This document shows positions 1-8,561 of a stretch of DNA of 64,000 nt, piece by piece. Made by a program: the position numbers and the translations under genes. The notes under the pieces were generated by a model. The model was not told the origin of the DNA and made no database searches. It saw only the letters and a program-made list of their open reading frames with translations. The stretch's first letter is position 1; the number at the start of each line of letters is the position of its first letter. The DNA comes from Holophagaceae bacterium (GTDB lineage Bacteria; Acidobacteriota; Holophagae; Holophagales; Holophagaceae): NCBI GenBank assembly GCA_016720465.1, contig JADKKO010000004.1, forward strand, positions 1,178,001-1,242,000. Reading direction: 5' to 3'.

Positions 1-449
1 TGCTTTTCAACGTCGCCAGCGGATACGCCCTGCAAGCCCTCGCGCACATGCCCGAGGATGGTTCCTACATGATGGCGAAGGATCTCTCTGAGCAATTGAA
101 ACTCCCGCCGCCCTACCTCGCGAAGATTCTCCAACGGCTCGCCCGCGCCGAAATCCTGGAATCCGTGAGGGGCCCGAAAGGTGGTTTCCGGCTCGCGCGG
201 GCTTCCCACCACATCACGGTGGGGGAGGTGCTTGTGGCCATGGAAGGACCGGGCTCCCTGGATGCCTGCATCATGGGCTTCCCGGCCTGCGACTGCGACA
301 ATCCATGCCCCATGCACGATGCCTGGTCCGCGGTGAAAGCCCAGGTGGAATCCTCCATGACCTCGAACACCCTGAGGGACCTGCAGCTCACCAAGATGCG
401 GCGGACCCACCTGCAATCACCCCAGGCCCTGCGCCGCGGACGGGGCTGA
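1..449 (+). CDS. Rrf2-family transcriptional regulator, NsrR-like (5' end cut)
   Basis: The reading frame is open from base 3, and bases 1-2 (TG) look like the remainder of an ATG just outside the window, so nearly the whole protein (about 149 aa) is present. An N-terminal winged-helix of Rrf2 type is visible (LPPPYLAKILQRLARAEILE, then RGPKGGFRLAR). It is followed by a Cys-rich segment, C-x6-C-x-C-x3-C, at about residues 90-102, where NsrR/IscR proteins bind an Fe-S cluster. Family knowledge: Rrf2 proteins of this kind sense NO or Fe-S status. The position just upstream of a co-directional nitrate-reduction operon suggests NO/nitrite-responsive control of that operon. The exact ligand is inferred; IscR- or RsrR-like function is also possible. 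Confidence 0.85.
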   Translation, partial: LFNVASGYALQALAHMPEDGSYMMAKDLSEQLKLPPPYLAKILQRLARAEILESVRGPKGGFRLARASHHITVGEVLVAMEGPGSLDACIMGFPACDCDNPCPMHDAWSAVKAQVESSMTSNTLRDLQLTKMRRTHLQSPQALRRGRG

Positions 450-461
450 TGCGATTCCGGT

Positions 462-475
462 GCATTTAGGAATGC
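462..475. promoter_or_regulatory. Candidate Rrf2/NsrR operator (inverted repeat)
   Basis: Perfect inverted repeat GCATT-TAGG-AATGC in the 71-bp gap between the Rrf2 gene and the cytochrome b gene. The left side, GTGCATTT, resembles the NsrR half-site (ATGCATTT type), but the spacing is one base longer than the classical palindrome. A ribosome-binding site (GGAGA, 510-514) follows before the ATG at 521. Operator function is inferred from position and similarity only. Confidence 0.35.
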
Positions 476-520
476 GGGTTCTGTTGGATTAAACTCTTCC
501 TGGGATTTCGGAGACCGCTG

Positions 521-1639
521 ATGCCTTTCTTCTCCTCCCTTGATCTGGAACCCCGGCCGCTCCTCCGCGCTGCGTTGACCACTCTGCTTTTGTGCGGGGG
601 TATCGCCCTGGGGAGCCGTGGCGGAAGGTGGCTGGATCCAGCTTTGCTGGGCTACTTGCTGGCTTCGGTGTTCGCGTGCTTCGGCGTCGCCTACCGCTAC
701 TGGACCTGGGTGGAGCGGCCCGCCACCTGGATGTATTTCCGGGACCTGCTGAAGATGCTGGCCAGCCCGAAGGCGCTCGTCCTGATGCCAAAAATGGGCC
801 TGCTGGCCCTCGACCAGATCTTTCTCCAGCGCTTCATCGGGCAGCGGTCCATCAAGCGCTGGGGAGCGCACGCGCTGATCGCCTGGGGCTGCCTGCTCGC
901 CTTTGCGGTGACCTTTCCGCTGGTCTTCGGATGGATCAGGTTCACCTCCGAAGGGTTCAACCAGGATCGCTATCAGGCCTGGCTCTTCGGCTTTGCCACC
1001 GGCAGTTTTCCGGTCCACAGTTTTGCCGGCTTCTTGGCCTTCCATGTGCTGGATCTCGCGGCGCTGATGGTGATCGCCGGATGCGTGCTGGCCTTCATCC
1101 GCCGAGGCCAGGACGAGGGCGACATCGCCACCCAGCGTTTTGATCTGGACATCCTGCCCCTCCTGGTCCTCCTTTCCGTATCGATCACCGGAATCCTGCT
1201 CACCGTGTCCGAAAAGGCGCTGCAGGGACGCAATTTCGGAACGCTCGCCTACCTGCATGAATTGACGGTCATCCTCATGCTGCTGAGCCTTCCCTTCGGC
1301 AAGCTCTTCCACATCGTGCAGCGGCCCGCCCAGCTGGGCGTGACCTTCTACAAGGCTTCAGGCGAAGCTGAAGGACGGCTGGCCTGCAAGGCCTGCGGAA
1401 TTCCTTTCATCCGGGCCAACCAGCGCAGGGATCTCGAAGTTCTTTTCAGCAAGCTGGGCCTCGAATCGGCCAGGCATTCGGAGAGCGTGCACCACCTTGA
1501 TCTTTGTCCGAAGTGCAAGCGCCGGCTTCTGGCGAAAGCCCAGGGCGCGAGGCTCGGCGGGGCTTTCGACCCCTTCTCCGAGATACCTCTGTCCGTGGAA
1601 CCGATTCCCGACCTGCAGACCTTCCGGAGCCAGCCATGA
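521..1639 (+). CDS. NarI-like membrane cytochrome b subunit with C-terminal Cys-pair domain
   Basis: A 372-aa protein with about six hydrophobic helices in residues 15-275 and conserved-looking histidines in or near them (HALIAWG, HSFAGFLAFH, LHELTVIL, FHIV), as in NarI or heterodisulfide-reductase-type diheme b cytochromes. It probably oxidises quinol and passes electrons to the Fe-S and Mo subunits encoded next. After the last helix comes a soluble tail with two Cys pairs, C289-x2-C292 and C329-x2-C332, resembling a zinc ribbon or rubredoxin-like knuckle not found in NarI. Start chosen at 521 because GGAGA lies 6 nt upstream. It overlaps the next gene (ATGA at 1636), indicating translational coupling. 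Heme binding is inferred from family resemblance. Confidence 0.75.
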   Translation: MPFFSSLDLEPRPLLRAALTTLLLCGGIALGSRGGRWLDPALLGYLLASVFACFGVAYRYWTWVERPATWMYFRDLLKMLASPKALVLMPKMGLLALDQIFLQRFIGQRSIKRWGAHALIAWGCLLAFAVTFPLVFGWIRFTSEGFNQDRYQAWLFGFATGSFPVHSFAGFLAFHVLDLAALMVIAGCVLAFIRRGQDEGDIATQRFDLDILPLLVLLSVSITGILLTVSEKALQGRNFGTLAYLHELTVILMLLSLPFGKLFHIVQRPAQLGVTFYKASGEAEGRLACKACGIPFIRANQRRDLEVLFSKLGLESARHSESVHHLDLCPKCKRRLLAKAQGARLGGAFDPFSEIPLSVEPIPDLQTFRSQP

Positions 1640-3897
1640 GCACAACGCCCAAATCCCTGGCGGAACTTCGGGACGTCTATGGCCCCCACCTAAACCTGGC
1701 GCCCCCGGGAGGCTGGGACGCGGATCTCGAGCCGGACAAGCTCGTGAAGACCCATTGCTGCTTCTGCGGCCAGCAGTGCGGTATCCAGCTCAAGGTGAAG
1801 GACAACCGCGTGGTCGGATTCGAGCCTTGGACGGAGTTCCCCTTCAACGAAGGCAAGCTCTGCCCGAAGGGCGTCAAGCGCTACCTCCAAGGCAACCACC
1901 CGGACCGCCTGACCTCGGCGCTTGTGCGCACAGAGCATGGCTTCGCCGAAGTGGATTGGGAAGCGGCCATGGCGCACACGGTCAACGAGATCGAACGCAT
2001 CCAAACCCAGTACGGCAAGGACGCCTTCGCGGTGCTCTCGGGCGTCTCCCTCACCAACGAGAAGAGCTACCTGGCCGGGAAGTTCGCGCGGCTGGGCCTC
2101 GGGACGAAAAATCTCGACTACAACGGCCGCCTTTGCATGGTGAGCGCCGGGGTGGGCAACAAGAAGGCCTTTGGCGTGGATCGCGCCGCCAACTCCTGGG
2201 CTGACATTGTGGGAGCGGATGTCATCTGGGTGACCGGCGCCAACGTAGCTGAATGCGCCCCCATCACCACGGACTACATCTGGCGGGCTCGGGACCGCGG
2301 GGCGAAGCTGATCGTTGTGGATCCGCGCATCACCCCGCTGGCCCGCACCGCGGATCTCGTGTTGCCCCTGAAACCCGGCAGCGACTGCGCGCTGACCAAT
2401 GGCGTGCTGCACCTGTTGCACAAATGGGATCTCATCGACTGGGACTTCGTGAAGGCCCACACCACTGGCTTCGAGCAGGCTTTGGAGGAAGTGAAGGACT
2501 GCACGCCGGAATGGACCTCCGGGCTGACGGGCCTGCCCGTGGCGGCGATCGAGAAGGCCGCGCGGATGTGGGGCGAGGCCGAGACGAGCTTCCTGCTGCA
2601 CGCCCGCGGCATCGAGCACCAGAGCAAGGGGGTGGAGAATGTGCTCGGTTGCATCAACATGGTCCTGGCCACCGGCCGCATCGGGAAGCCCAACTGCGGC
2701 TACGCGACCATCACGGGCCAGGGCAACGGGCAGGGCGGGCGCGAGCACGGCCACAAGTGCGACCAGCTGCCCGGCAATCGCGATATCGAAAACCCCGAGC
2801 ACCGGAAATACATCTGCGAGGTCTGGAACTGCACCGACGAGGAACTGCCCGGAAAAGGCCTCACCGCCCAGGAGATCATGAACGCCATCCATACAGGCGA
2901 GATCAAGGGCCTGCTCAGCCTTTGTTTCAATCCGCTGGTGAGCCTTCCAGACACTGAGTTCACCCGAGCTGCGCTTAGCAGGCTCGAGTTCTACGTGAAC
3001 CTGGATTTCTTTCTGAGCGAAACGGCGCAGCATGCCGACGTGGTGCTGCCTGCGGCATTGCACGAGGAAGACGAGGGCACCACCACATCGGCGGAAGGCC
3101 GCGTGATCCGGATCAACAAGGCTGTGGAGCCGCCGGGAGATGCCCGTGCCGACTGGAAGATCCTTGTCGAGATCGCTCAGCGCTTGGGTAAAGAAAAGTG
3201 GTTCGGCCACTTCACAAGCCCGGAAGCCATCTTCAACGAATTGAGAGTGGCATCCAAAGGCGGCACCGCGGATTATTTCGGCATCACCTACGAGAAGATC
3301 GAGAAGAACCTGGGCGTGTTCTGGCCCTGTCCAGAACTCGATCATCCGGGCACGCCGCGCCTTTTTGAAGGCGGGAAATTCTTCCACCCGGATGGCAAGG
3401 CCAAGTTCATTCCGACCCGCTGGCGGCCGCCCATGGAGGTGGTGGATGCCGAGTATCCCATTTGGCTGACCACAGGCCGGGTGGTTTTCCACTACCTCAG
3501 CGGAACCCAGACCCGGCGCATCGGCTTCCTGGTGGAACAGTGCCCGCATCCATACTTGGAAATCCACCCGCGGCTCGCAGCGCTGCATGGCATCGAAGAG
3601 GGTGACGCCGTGGAGATCACCTCCCGGCGCGGCGCCCTGGTACTTCCGGCCAAAGTGGTGAAATCCATCCGCCCCGACACGGTCTTCATCCCATACCACT
3701 GGCCCGGCGAACTCAGCGCCAACCGCCTCACCGCCAGGCACCTGGATCCCTTGAGCAAGATCCCCGAGTACAAGGTGAGTTCAGTCCGCATCGCCAAGAC
3801 CACCAAGGACCGCTTCCCCGCCGAGCTGGCGGAGCTTCAGCGCATGGCCTTTGAGGCCCGGACCGATCAGGCGAACCTTCCTGAGCAGGTGTTTTGA
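1636..3897 (+). CDS. Molybdopterin oxidoreductase, Nas/Nap-type nitrate reductase catalytic subunit
   Basis: 753 aa; the start is ATG 1636, overlapping the previous stop, although the frame is open further upstream. An N-terminal [4Fe-4S] motif is C41-x2-C44-x3-C48-x27-C76, as in NapA, NasA and formate dehydrogenases. C167 in NGRLCMVSAG lies where NapA/NasA carry the cysteine that ligates Mo. Later blocks (YDPR-like VVDPRITPLA, GQGNGQGG, DFFLSETAQHADVVLPA) and a C-terminal molydopterin-binding barrel (LTTGRVVFHYLSGTQTRR) are typical of the DMSO reductase superfamily. No Tat signal is visible, so a cytoplasmic location is likely. The neighbouring NarK transporters make nitrate the most plausible substrate. 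Formate dehydrogenase is the main alternative, disfavoured because the Mo ligand is Cys rather than Sec/Cys in an FDH context. Confidence 0.85.
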   Translation: MSTTPKSLAELRDVYGPHLNLAPPGGWDADLEPDKLVKTHCCFCGQQCGIQLKVKDNRVVGFEPWTEFPFNEGKLCPKGVKRYLQGNHPDRLTSALVRTEHGFAEVDWEAAMAHTVNEIERIQTQYGKDAFAVLSGVSLTNEKSYLAGKFARLGLGTKNLDYNGRLCMVSAGVGNKKAFGVDRAANSWADIVGADVIWVTGANVAECAPITTDYIWRARDRGAKLIVVDPRITPLARTADLVLPLKPGSDCALTNGVLHLLHKWDLIDWDFVKAHTTGFEQALEEVKDCTPEWTSGLTGLPVAAIEKAARMWGEAETSFLLHARGIEHQSKGVENVLGCINMVLATGRIGKPNCGYATITGQGNGQGGREHGHKCDQLPGNRDIENPEHRKYICEVWNCTDEELPGKGLTAQEIMNAIHTGEIKGLLSLCFNPLVSLPDTEFTRAALSRLEFYVNLDFFLSETAQHADVVLPAALHEEDEGTTTSAEGRVIRINKAVEPPGDARADWKILVEIAQRLGKEKWFGHFTSPEAIFNELRVASKGGTADYFGITYEKIEKNLGVFWPCPELDHPGTPRLFEGGKFFHPDGKAKFIPTRWRPPMEVVDAEYPIWLTTGRVVFHYLSGTQTRRIGFLVEQCPHPYLEIHPRLAALHGIEEGDAVEITSRRGALVLPAKVVKSIRPDTVFIPYHWPGELSANRLTARHLDPLSKIPEYKVSSVRIAKTTKDRFPAELAELQRMAFEARTDQANLPEQVF

Positions 3898-4478
3898 TGG
3901 TTTCGGACGAATACGGCTTTTTCATCGATCCCCAGCGCTGCATCGGCTGCCGGGCCTGCGTGGGCGCCTGCGCGGAGTGCGGCACCCACAAGGGGCGGCC
4001 GATGATCCACCTGGATGAGATGGACCGCATGGAATCGCCGCAGACGGTGCCTACGGTATGCATGCACTGCGAAGATCCCATCTGCGCCCAGGTCTGTCCG
4101 GCGGACGCCATCAAGCGGACCGATGACGGCGTGGTGCACAGTTCCCAGAAGCCCCGCTGCATCGGGTGCGAGAATTGCGAGCTGAGCTGTCCTTTCGGTG
4201 TGCCGATCGTCTTCAGCGGCATGGAGCAGATGCTCAAGTGCGACCTCTGCTACGACCGCACCAGCGAAGGCCTGAAACCCATGTGCGCCACCGTGTGCCC
4301 CAGCCAGGCCCTGCTCTACGTGCCCAAGCACCAGGTTGCCGAGATGCGCCGGTCCAAGCCTGTGCGCGAGTTCCTCGTCGGTACGCTGAAGGTGAAGACA
4401 CGAACCGCGGTGATGGTGCCTGATTCCGAGATCCCCCTCCACTTGGACGCCGCGTTGCTGATTGAAGGAGGCTTCTGA
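3897..4478 (+). CDS. Four-cluster 4Fe-4S ferredoxin subunit (NrfC/DmsB type)
   Basis: 193 aa. Sixteen-plus cysteines are arranged as four [4Fe-4S] motifs: CIGCRACVGAC near residue 14, CMHCEDPICAQVC near 57, CIGCENCELSC near 85, and CDLCYDRTSEG...CATVC near 115-130. This is the layout of DmsB, NrfC and PhsB electron-transfer subunits. ATG 3897 is used because it overlaps the previous stop (TGATG) and the frame has no better start. It would pass electrons between the NarI-like cytochrome and the molybdopterin subunit. No signal peptide is seen, so it is cytoplasmic like its Mo partner. Confidence 0.9.
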   Translation: MVSDEYGFFIDPQRCIGCRACVGACAECGTHKGRPMIHLDEMDRMESPQTVPTVCMHCEDPICAQVCPADAIKRTDDGVVHSSQKPRCIGCENCELSCPFGVPIVFSGMEQMLKCDLCYDRTSEGLKPMCATVCPSQALLYVPKHQVAEMRRSKPVREFLVGTLKVKTRTAVMVPDSEIPLHLDAALLIEGGF

Positions 4479-5032
4479 TGGCCCATTGGAAGGATGCTTT
4501 TCCTGTGGATATCGCTGGAGAATCCCGGCACTCCAGGCGGGAGTTCGCCCGGTTCCTGGCCCTGGTCTCCACCGGCTTCACCGCTGGAATCGGCTACCTG
4601 TGGGCCCGCCGGAAGCCCCTGGAGGGAGCGCCCAGCGGGGAGGGCGGCACCGCCGTGGCCGTCTGCCTGGATGCGGAGCTGCAACCAGGGCAGAGCAGGC
4701 TCTTTGCCTTTCGGGATGACCAGGACAAGTGCATCCTCGTGCGGACTTTGAAGGGCGAATTGAAATCCTACCGTCAGGTGTGTACCCACCTCGGATGCGC
4801 GGTGCGCTGGGATGGCGCGCGCCTGGAATGCCCCTGCCACCTAGGGTTCTTCGAAGTGGAGCAGGGTTTTCCGGTGCAGGGGCCTCCGACCCGGCCGCTC
4901 GGCGGGATCGCCCTCGAGATCCGCAAGGACGGGATGATCTGGGCCGTGGGCGATGTCTCGAAACCCAACGCCCCTGGGCACATGGCAGCAAAATGTCCTG
5001 GAGAAGCACGCAACCGGGAGGTGATCGCATGA
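4478..5032 (+). CDS. Rieske [2Fe-2S] protein with Tat-like signal
   Basis: 184 aa. The Rieske ligands are C102-T-H104-L-G-C107 and C118-P-C120-H121, so C102, H104, C118 and H121 bind the cluster and C107/C120 would form the disulfide. The N terminus has SRREFARFL followed by a hydrophobic stretch (residues 20-45), a twin-arginine membrane anchor like that of bc1/b6f Rieske proteins. The Rieske domain should therefore face the periplasm. The start overlaps the preceding stop (ATG 4478), placing it in the same operon. Together with the NarI-like subunit it suggests a quinol-oxidising module. How it connects to a cytoplasmic Mo subunit is not clear from the sequence. Confidence 0.9.
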   Translation: MAHWKDAFPVDIAGESRHSRREFARFLALVSTGFTAGIGYLWARRKPLEGAPSGEGGTAVAVCLDAELQPGQSRLFAFRDDQDKCILVRTLKGELKSYRQVCTHLGCAVRWDGARLECPCHLGFFEVEQGFPVQGPPTRPLGGIALEIRKDGMIWAVGDVSKPNAPGHMAAKCPGEARNREVIA

Positions 5033-5238
5033 AAAAGGCCAATCGCTCCCAAATGACCGGCGCGGCGCTGGGATTCGGCCTCCTGACGCTCGTGATCCAG
5101 CTCTACCTGTTCGAAACGGTGCTGGGTTCGGTGCTGGACGGGGAGCGCTCGCTGCTGGCGGGAGCCTTCTTCGTCTCCTTGGTCCTCAGCGCAGTGGCGT
5201 TGTTCCTGGCCTTCAAGGCGCCGCGCCTGGATCGTTGA
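5029..5238 (+). CDS. Small two-helix membrane protein of the nitrate operon
   Basis: 69 aa, starting at ATG 5029, which overlaps the Rieske stop (ATGA), so it is the last gene of the coupled block. Two hydrophobic segments (about residues 11-29 and 41-62) are separated by a short polar loop containing LDGERS. The C-terminal tail is basic. I do not recognise a named family. By position it is probably an accessory or assembly subunit of the membrane nitrate reductase complex. The longer in-frame opening upstream overlaps the Rieske gene and is not credible. Confidence 0.75.
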   Translation: MKKANRSQMTGAALGFGLLTLVIQLYLFETVLGSVLDGERSLLAGAFFVSLVLSAVALFLAFKAPRLDR

Positions 5239-5313
5239 TGATCTTTCGTGAATTCCGTCACACCTTCTTCAAAATTCCTTGCGGAGGCTCTGTCTATGGC
5301 ACTAGGGTTATTT

Positions 5314-5329
5314 AGGATCATATGATCCT
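5314..5329. promoter_or_regulatory. Perfect 16-bp palindrome upstream of narK1
   Basis: AGGATCATATGATCCT is perfectly self-complementary. It sits in an AT-rich patch of the 184-bp gap between the reductase operon and narK1, about 95 bp before the narK1 start. It does not match the FNR box (TTGAT-N4-ATCAA). It is a plausible binding site for a dimeric regulator, possibly the Rrf2 protein encoded upstream, or part of a promoter. Function is inferred. Confidence 0.35.
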
Positions 5330-5422
5330 TTAATTAATCAACGCTCCGAACCGAGGGTTTTCCGGAAGCCACCGATGCCCGGAAGCCCAGTGGAGCTAGC
5401 CAGATCCCGCGGAGGCACAACC

Positions 5423-6913
5423 ATGGACCAGAAGGCCAAGTCCCTCTCGGCGCTCACCATGAGCACCCTCGCTTTCACGCTCTGCTTCGCGGTCTGGACG
5501 CTGAACGGCGTGTTGGTGACCTTCCTGGTGGAGAACGGCGTCTTCCGCTGGGATCAGGCCCAGATCGGCTGGCTCATCGGCATCCCGGTCCTGACCGGGT
5601 CCCTGATGCGCCTGCCCGTGGGGTTGCTCACGGATAAATTCGGCGGCCGGAAGGTCTACACCATTCTGCTGCTCCTATCCGCGATCCCCATGTACCTGCT
5701 GGGCAGCGTGAATTCCTATGCAGGGTTTGTCTGGGCCTCGCTCGGCTTTGGGCTCAGCGGCGCGGCCTTCGCCGTGGGCATCGCCTTCACATCGGTCTGG
5801 TTCAGCAAGGAACGGCAGGGCACGGCGCTCGGGATCTTCGGCGCGGGCAACGCCGGCAGCGCCATTACGAGCATGGGCGCGCCTTGGCTTCTGAAAAAAC
5901 TCACCCTGGCGGGCATCAACATCGAAGGATGGCGCACCGCACCGAAAATATACGCCGCGGCCTTGGTGGTGATGGCGGTCCTCTTTTTCATCTTCACCTC
6001 CGAGAAAAAGACCGAGCATGCCGCGGACAGGAGCCTGGCCCAGATGCTCGCTCCCCTGAAGTACGTGCGGGTTTGGCGATTCGGGCTCTACTATTTTCTG
6101 GTCTTCGGCTGCTTCGTGGCCCTGGCCCAGTGGTTGATCCCCTATTACGTGAGCGTCTACGGCATGAGCCTGGCCATGGCCGGTCTGTTGGCCGCCTGCT
6201 TCAGCCTCCCCTCGGGCCTCATCCGCGCGTTCGGGGGCTGGCTCTCCGATAGGTTCGGCGCCCGGACGGTGATGTACTGGACCTTCGGCGTCAGCCTTTT
6301 CACCTGCGCGGCGCTGATGGTGCCCCGCATGAGCATCGACTCCCCGGGCCCCGCGGTGCTGGCTGTGGCCGGCGGGGAAGTGAAATCGGTCGAGAAGGGG
6401 ATGATCCAGGTTGGAGATTTGAACTACGCCTACAAGGTGAAAGCCCAAGGCACCGGCTCCACCGATGACCGCGTGATGGTGTTTCCCAGATCGGAATTCT
6501 GGCAGGAACCTGTCGTGGCGGCGGGCGAGAAGGTGAAAAAGAAGCAGGTCCTCGCCAAGGGTTCCACGCATGTGTTCTTCCAGGCCAATGTCTGGATCTT
6601 CACCTTCCTCGTGTTCATGGTCGGCATCACCTGGGGCGTGGGGAAAGCGGCGGTCTACAAGTACATTCCTGACTATTTCCCCACCGAGGTCGGCGTGGTG
6701 GGCGGCATCGTGGGCGTCATCGGCGGGCTGGGCGGCTTCGCCGGGCCGATCCTGTTCGGATACATGCTGAAAGCCACGGGCCTTTGGACCACCATGTGGA
6801 TGGTGCTGTCGCTGCTGTCGCTCGTCTGCCTCGCATGGCTCCATTTCGTCGTCCGCCGCATCAACCACGAAGAAGCGCCTGGACTCGTCCACCTCATCGA
6901 CCACGCCAACTGA
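5423..6913 (+). CDS. narK: NarK-family nitrate/nitrite transporter with lipoyl-like insertion
   Basis: 496 aa MFS transporter. The N-terminal half shows NarK traits (FRWDQAQIGWLIGIPVLTGS, RLPVGLLTDKFGGRK, GAGNAGSAITSMGAPWL), and the C-terminal half has the second nitrate signature region (GVVGGIVGVIGGLGGFAGPI). It imports nitrate, or exchanges it for nitrite, across the inner membrane. Start ATG 5423 is preceded by GGAGG at 5411-5415. An unusual soluble insertion (about residues 306-389) between transmembrane helices ends in a biotinyl/lipoyl-like pattern (AAGEKVKKKQVLAKG) without an attachment lysine in a recognisable MKM context. It is followed 15 bp later by a second NarK, as in organisms with paired NarK1/NarK2. 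Confidence 0.9.
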   Translation: MDQKAKSLSALTMSTLAFTLCFAVWTLNGVLVTFLVENGVFRWDQAQIGWLIGIPVLTGSLMRLPVGLLTDKFGGRKVYTILLLLSAIPMYLLGSVNSYAGFVWASLGFGLSGAAFAVGIAFTSVWFSKERQGTALGIFGAGNAGSAITSMGAPWLLKKLTLAGINIEGWRTAPKIYAAALVVMAVLFFIFTSEKKTEHAADRSLAQMLAPLKYVRVWRFGLYYFLVFGCFVALAQWLIPYYVSVYGMSLAMAGLLAACFSLPSGLIRAFGGWLSDRFGARTVMYWTFGVSLFTCAALMVPRMSIDSPGPAVLAVAGGEVKSVEKGMIQVGDLNYAYKVKAQGTGSTDDRVMVFPRSEFWQEPVVAAGEKVKKKQVLAKGSTHVFFQANVWIFTFLVFMVGITWGVGKAAVYKYIPDYFPTEVGVVGGIVGVIGGLGGFAGPILFGYMLKATGLWTTMWMVLSLLSLVCLAWLHFVVRRINHEEAPGLVHLIDHAN

Positions 6914-6928
6914 AGGGGCGCATACACC

Positions 6929-8461
6929 ATGGCCAAGCTGACCAATTGGAACCCTGAAGATCCCAAGGCCTGGGAGCAAGGCACCTCGAAGACGGCTTGG
7001 CGCAACTTGGCCATCAGCGTGCCCAGCCTGCTCTGCGCCTTCGCGGTGTGGATGTTCTGGAGCGTATTGACCGTGCGAATGAAGGAGGCCGGCTTTCCTT
7101 TCACGCCCGCCCAGCTCTTCACCCTGATCTCCATTGCCGGGCTGAGCGGGGCGACCCTGCGCATCCCCAGCTCTTTCCTGGTGTCCTTGGCCGGGGGCCG
7201 GAATACCATCGCGCTCACCACGGCGCTGCTGATCATCCCGGCCCTGGGCGCAGGCATCGCGCTTCAGGACAAGACCACCAGCTTCTCGACCTTCGCGGTG
7301 ATGGCGGCTCTCTCGGGCATCGGCGGCGGCAACTTCGCCTCGTCCATGTCCAACATCAACGGGTTCTTCCCCAAGCGGCTGGCGGGTCTTGCCCTGGGCC
7401 TGAACGCGGGAGTGGGCAACCTCGGCGTGAGCATCATGCAATTCCTGGTGCCCGCTGTCATGGGCGCGGCCATGTTCGGCTCGCTTGCGGGCGCGCCGCA
7501 CCTCGTGGCCGCCACGGGCAAGCAGATGTGGGTGCAGAACGGCGCCTTTGTGTGGGTGCCCGTCCTGGCGGTATTGGCGGTGTCGGCTTGGTTCCTCATG
7601 GACAACCGGGAAGGCCAGGACAGCGAGCCGCTGGGCCTTGCCCTGCTGAAGATCCTGGGTCTGCACCTCATCGGCTTCGCGGCCACGGCCGTGGGTGTGC
7701 TGCTGCTCCTCAACTTCAAGATGGGCCTCCTCTCGCAGATGGGCGTGCTGGTGCTCACCATCGTGGTATGCCTGGGGCTCATGAAGCTGTTGCCTGGAAA
7801 GATCAAGACCGGGCTCGACGCCCAATTCCTGATCTTCCCGAACAAACACACCTGGGTCATGACCGTGCTCTATCTGATGACCTTCGGCAGCTTCATCGGG
7901 TTCAGTTCAGCCTTGCCCCTGCTCATCAAAGAGGTCTTCGGGAAGTTTCCCATCGGCACCATCAATCCCAATTCGCCGAATCCGCTGGCCTACGCCTTCC
8001 TCGGACCGTTGGTGGGCAGCCTCGTGCGGCCCATCGGCGGCATGCTTTCGGACAAGTTCAAAGGCAGCCGTGTGACCCAGTGGTCCACGGTGTTGATGAT
8101 CATCGGCGCGCTGGGCGTGGCGCACTACGTGAAGCTGGCCCAGGGCTCCATGACGCCTGAGGCCCATTTCGCGCCCTTTCTCGGGCTCTTCCTCTTGCTC
8201 TTCGTGGCCACGGGGCTGGGCAACGGCTCTACGTTCCAGATGGTCCCCTTCATCTTCGAACCCAAGCTCGCGGGGCCTGTCCTGGGATGGACTTCCGCAG
8301 CCGCGGCCTACGGTTCCTTCATCATTCCCGCGGTGTTCAAGACCCAGGTCGCCGCCGGGAAGGTGGAATACGCGCTCTACGGTTTCGCCGCTTTCTATGC
8401 GGTCTGTCTGGTCCTGAACTGGTGGTACTACTCCCGGAAAAACGCCGAAGTAAAGTGCTGA
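6929..8461 (+). CDS. narK: NarK-family nitrate/nitrite transporter, second copy
   Basis: 510 aa MFS protein of about 12 helices. It starts with a hydrophilic leader (residues 1-27) containing WNPEDPKAWEQ, typical of the NarK2/NarU type. The NarK signatures are clear: RIPSSFLVSLAGGRN, and SGIGGGNFASSMSNINGFFP followed by LNAGVGNLGVS (first nitrate motif region). The second half ends in VRPIGGMLSDKFKGSR and a terminal helix with a basic tail. It lies 15 bp after narK1 and is surely co-transcribed. By analogy to other paired NarKs, one copy may be a nitrate/H+ symporter and the other a nitrate/nitrite antiporter. Which is which cannot be told here. Confidence 0.92.
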   Translation: MAKLTNWNPEDPKAWEQGTSKTAWRNLAISVPSLLCAFAVWMFWSVLTVRMKEAGFPFTPAQLFTLISIAGLSGATLRIPSSFLVSLAGGRNTIALTTALLIIPALGAGIALQDKTTSFSTFAVMAALSGIGGGNFASSMSNINGFFPKRLAGLALGLNAGVGNLGVSIMQFLVPAVMGAAMFGSLAGAPHLVAATGKQMWVQNGAFVWVPVLAVLAVSAWFLMDNREGQDSEPLGLALLKILGLHLIGFAATAVGVLLLLNFKMGLLSQMGVLVLTIVVCLGLMKLLPGKIKTGLDAQFLIFPNKHTWVMTVLYLMTFGSFIGFSSALPLLIKEVFGKFPIGTINPNSPNPLAYAFLGPLVGSLVRPIGGMLSDKFKGSRVTQWSTVLMIIGALGVAHYVKLAQGSMTPEAHFAPFLGLFLLLFVATGLGNGSTFQMVPFIFEPKLAGPVLGWTSAAAAYGSFIIPAVFKTQVAAGKVEYALYGFAAFYAVCLVLNWWYYSRKNAEVKC

Positions 8462-8466
8462 TATCA

Positions 8467-8529
8467 GTCCCAAGTCTCAAGTCCCAAGTCCCAAGTTCCA
8501 AGTCCCAAGTCCCAGGTCCCAAGTCCCAA
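8467..8529 (+). repeat. Heptanucleotide tandem repeat (GTCCCAA)9
   Basis: Nine consecutive 7-bp units of GTCCCAA with single substitutions in three, starting 6 bp after the narK2 stop and ending before the porin ribosome-binding region. The period is not a multiple of three and lies between genes. Two further period-7 arrays with other heptamers occur at 17283-17338 and 47926-47946. Confidence 0.9.
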
Positions 8530-8561
8530 GTCTGGAGGTCCGGAGGGACCGAGGAGAATCC

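Noticed and set aside
5314..5329. FNR/DNR box
   Set aside because: Half-sites are GGATC type, not TTGAT; pattern does not fit.
5675..7849. 724-residue open frame on the minus strand across both narK genes
   Set aside because: Antisense shadow; the + strand encodes unmistakable NarK proteins.
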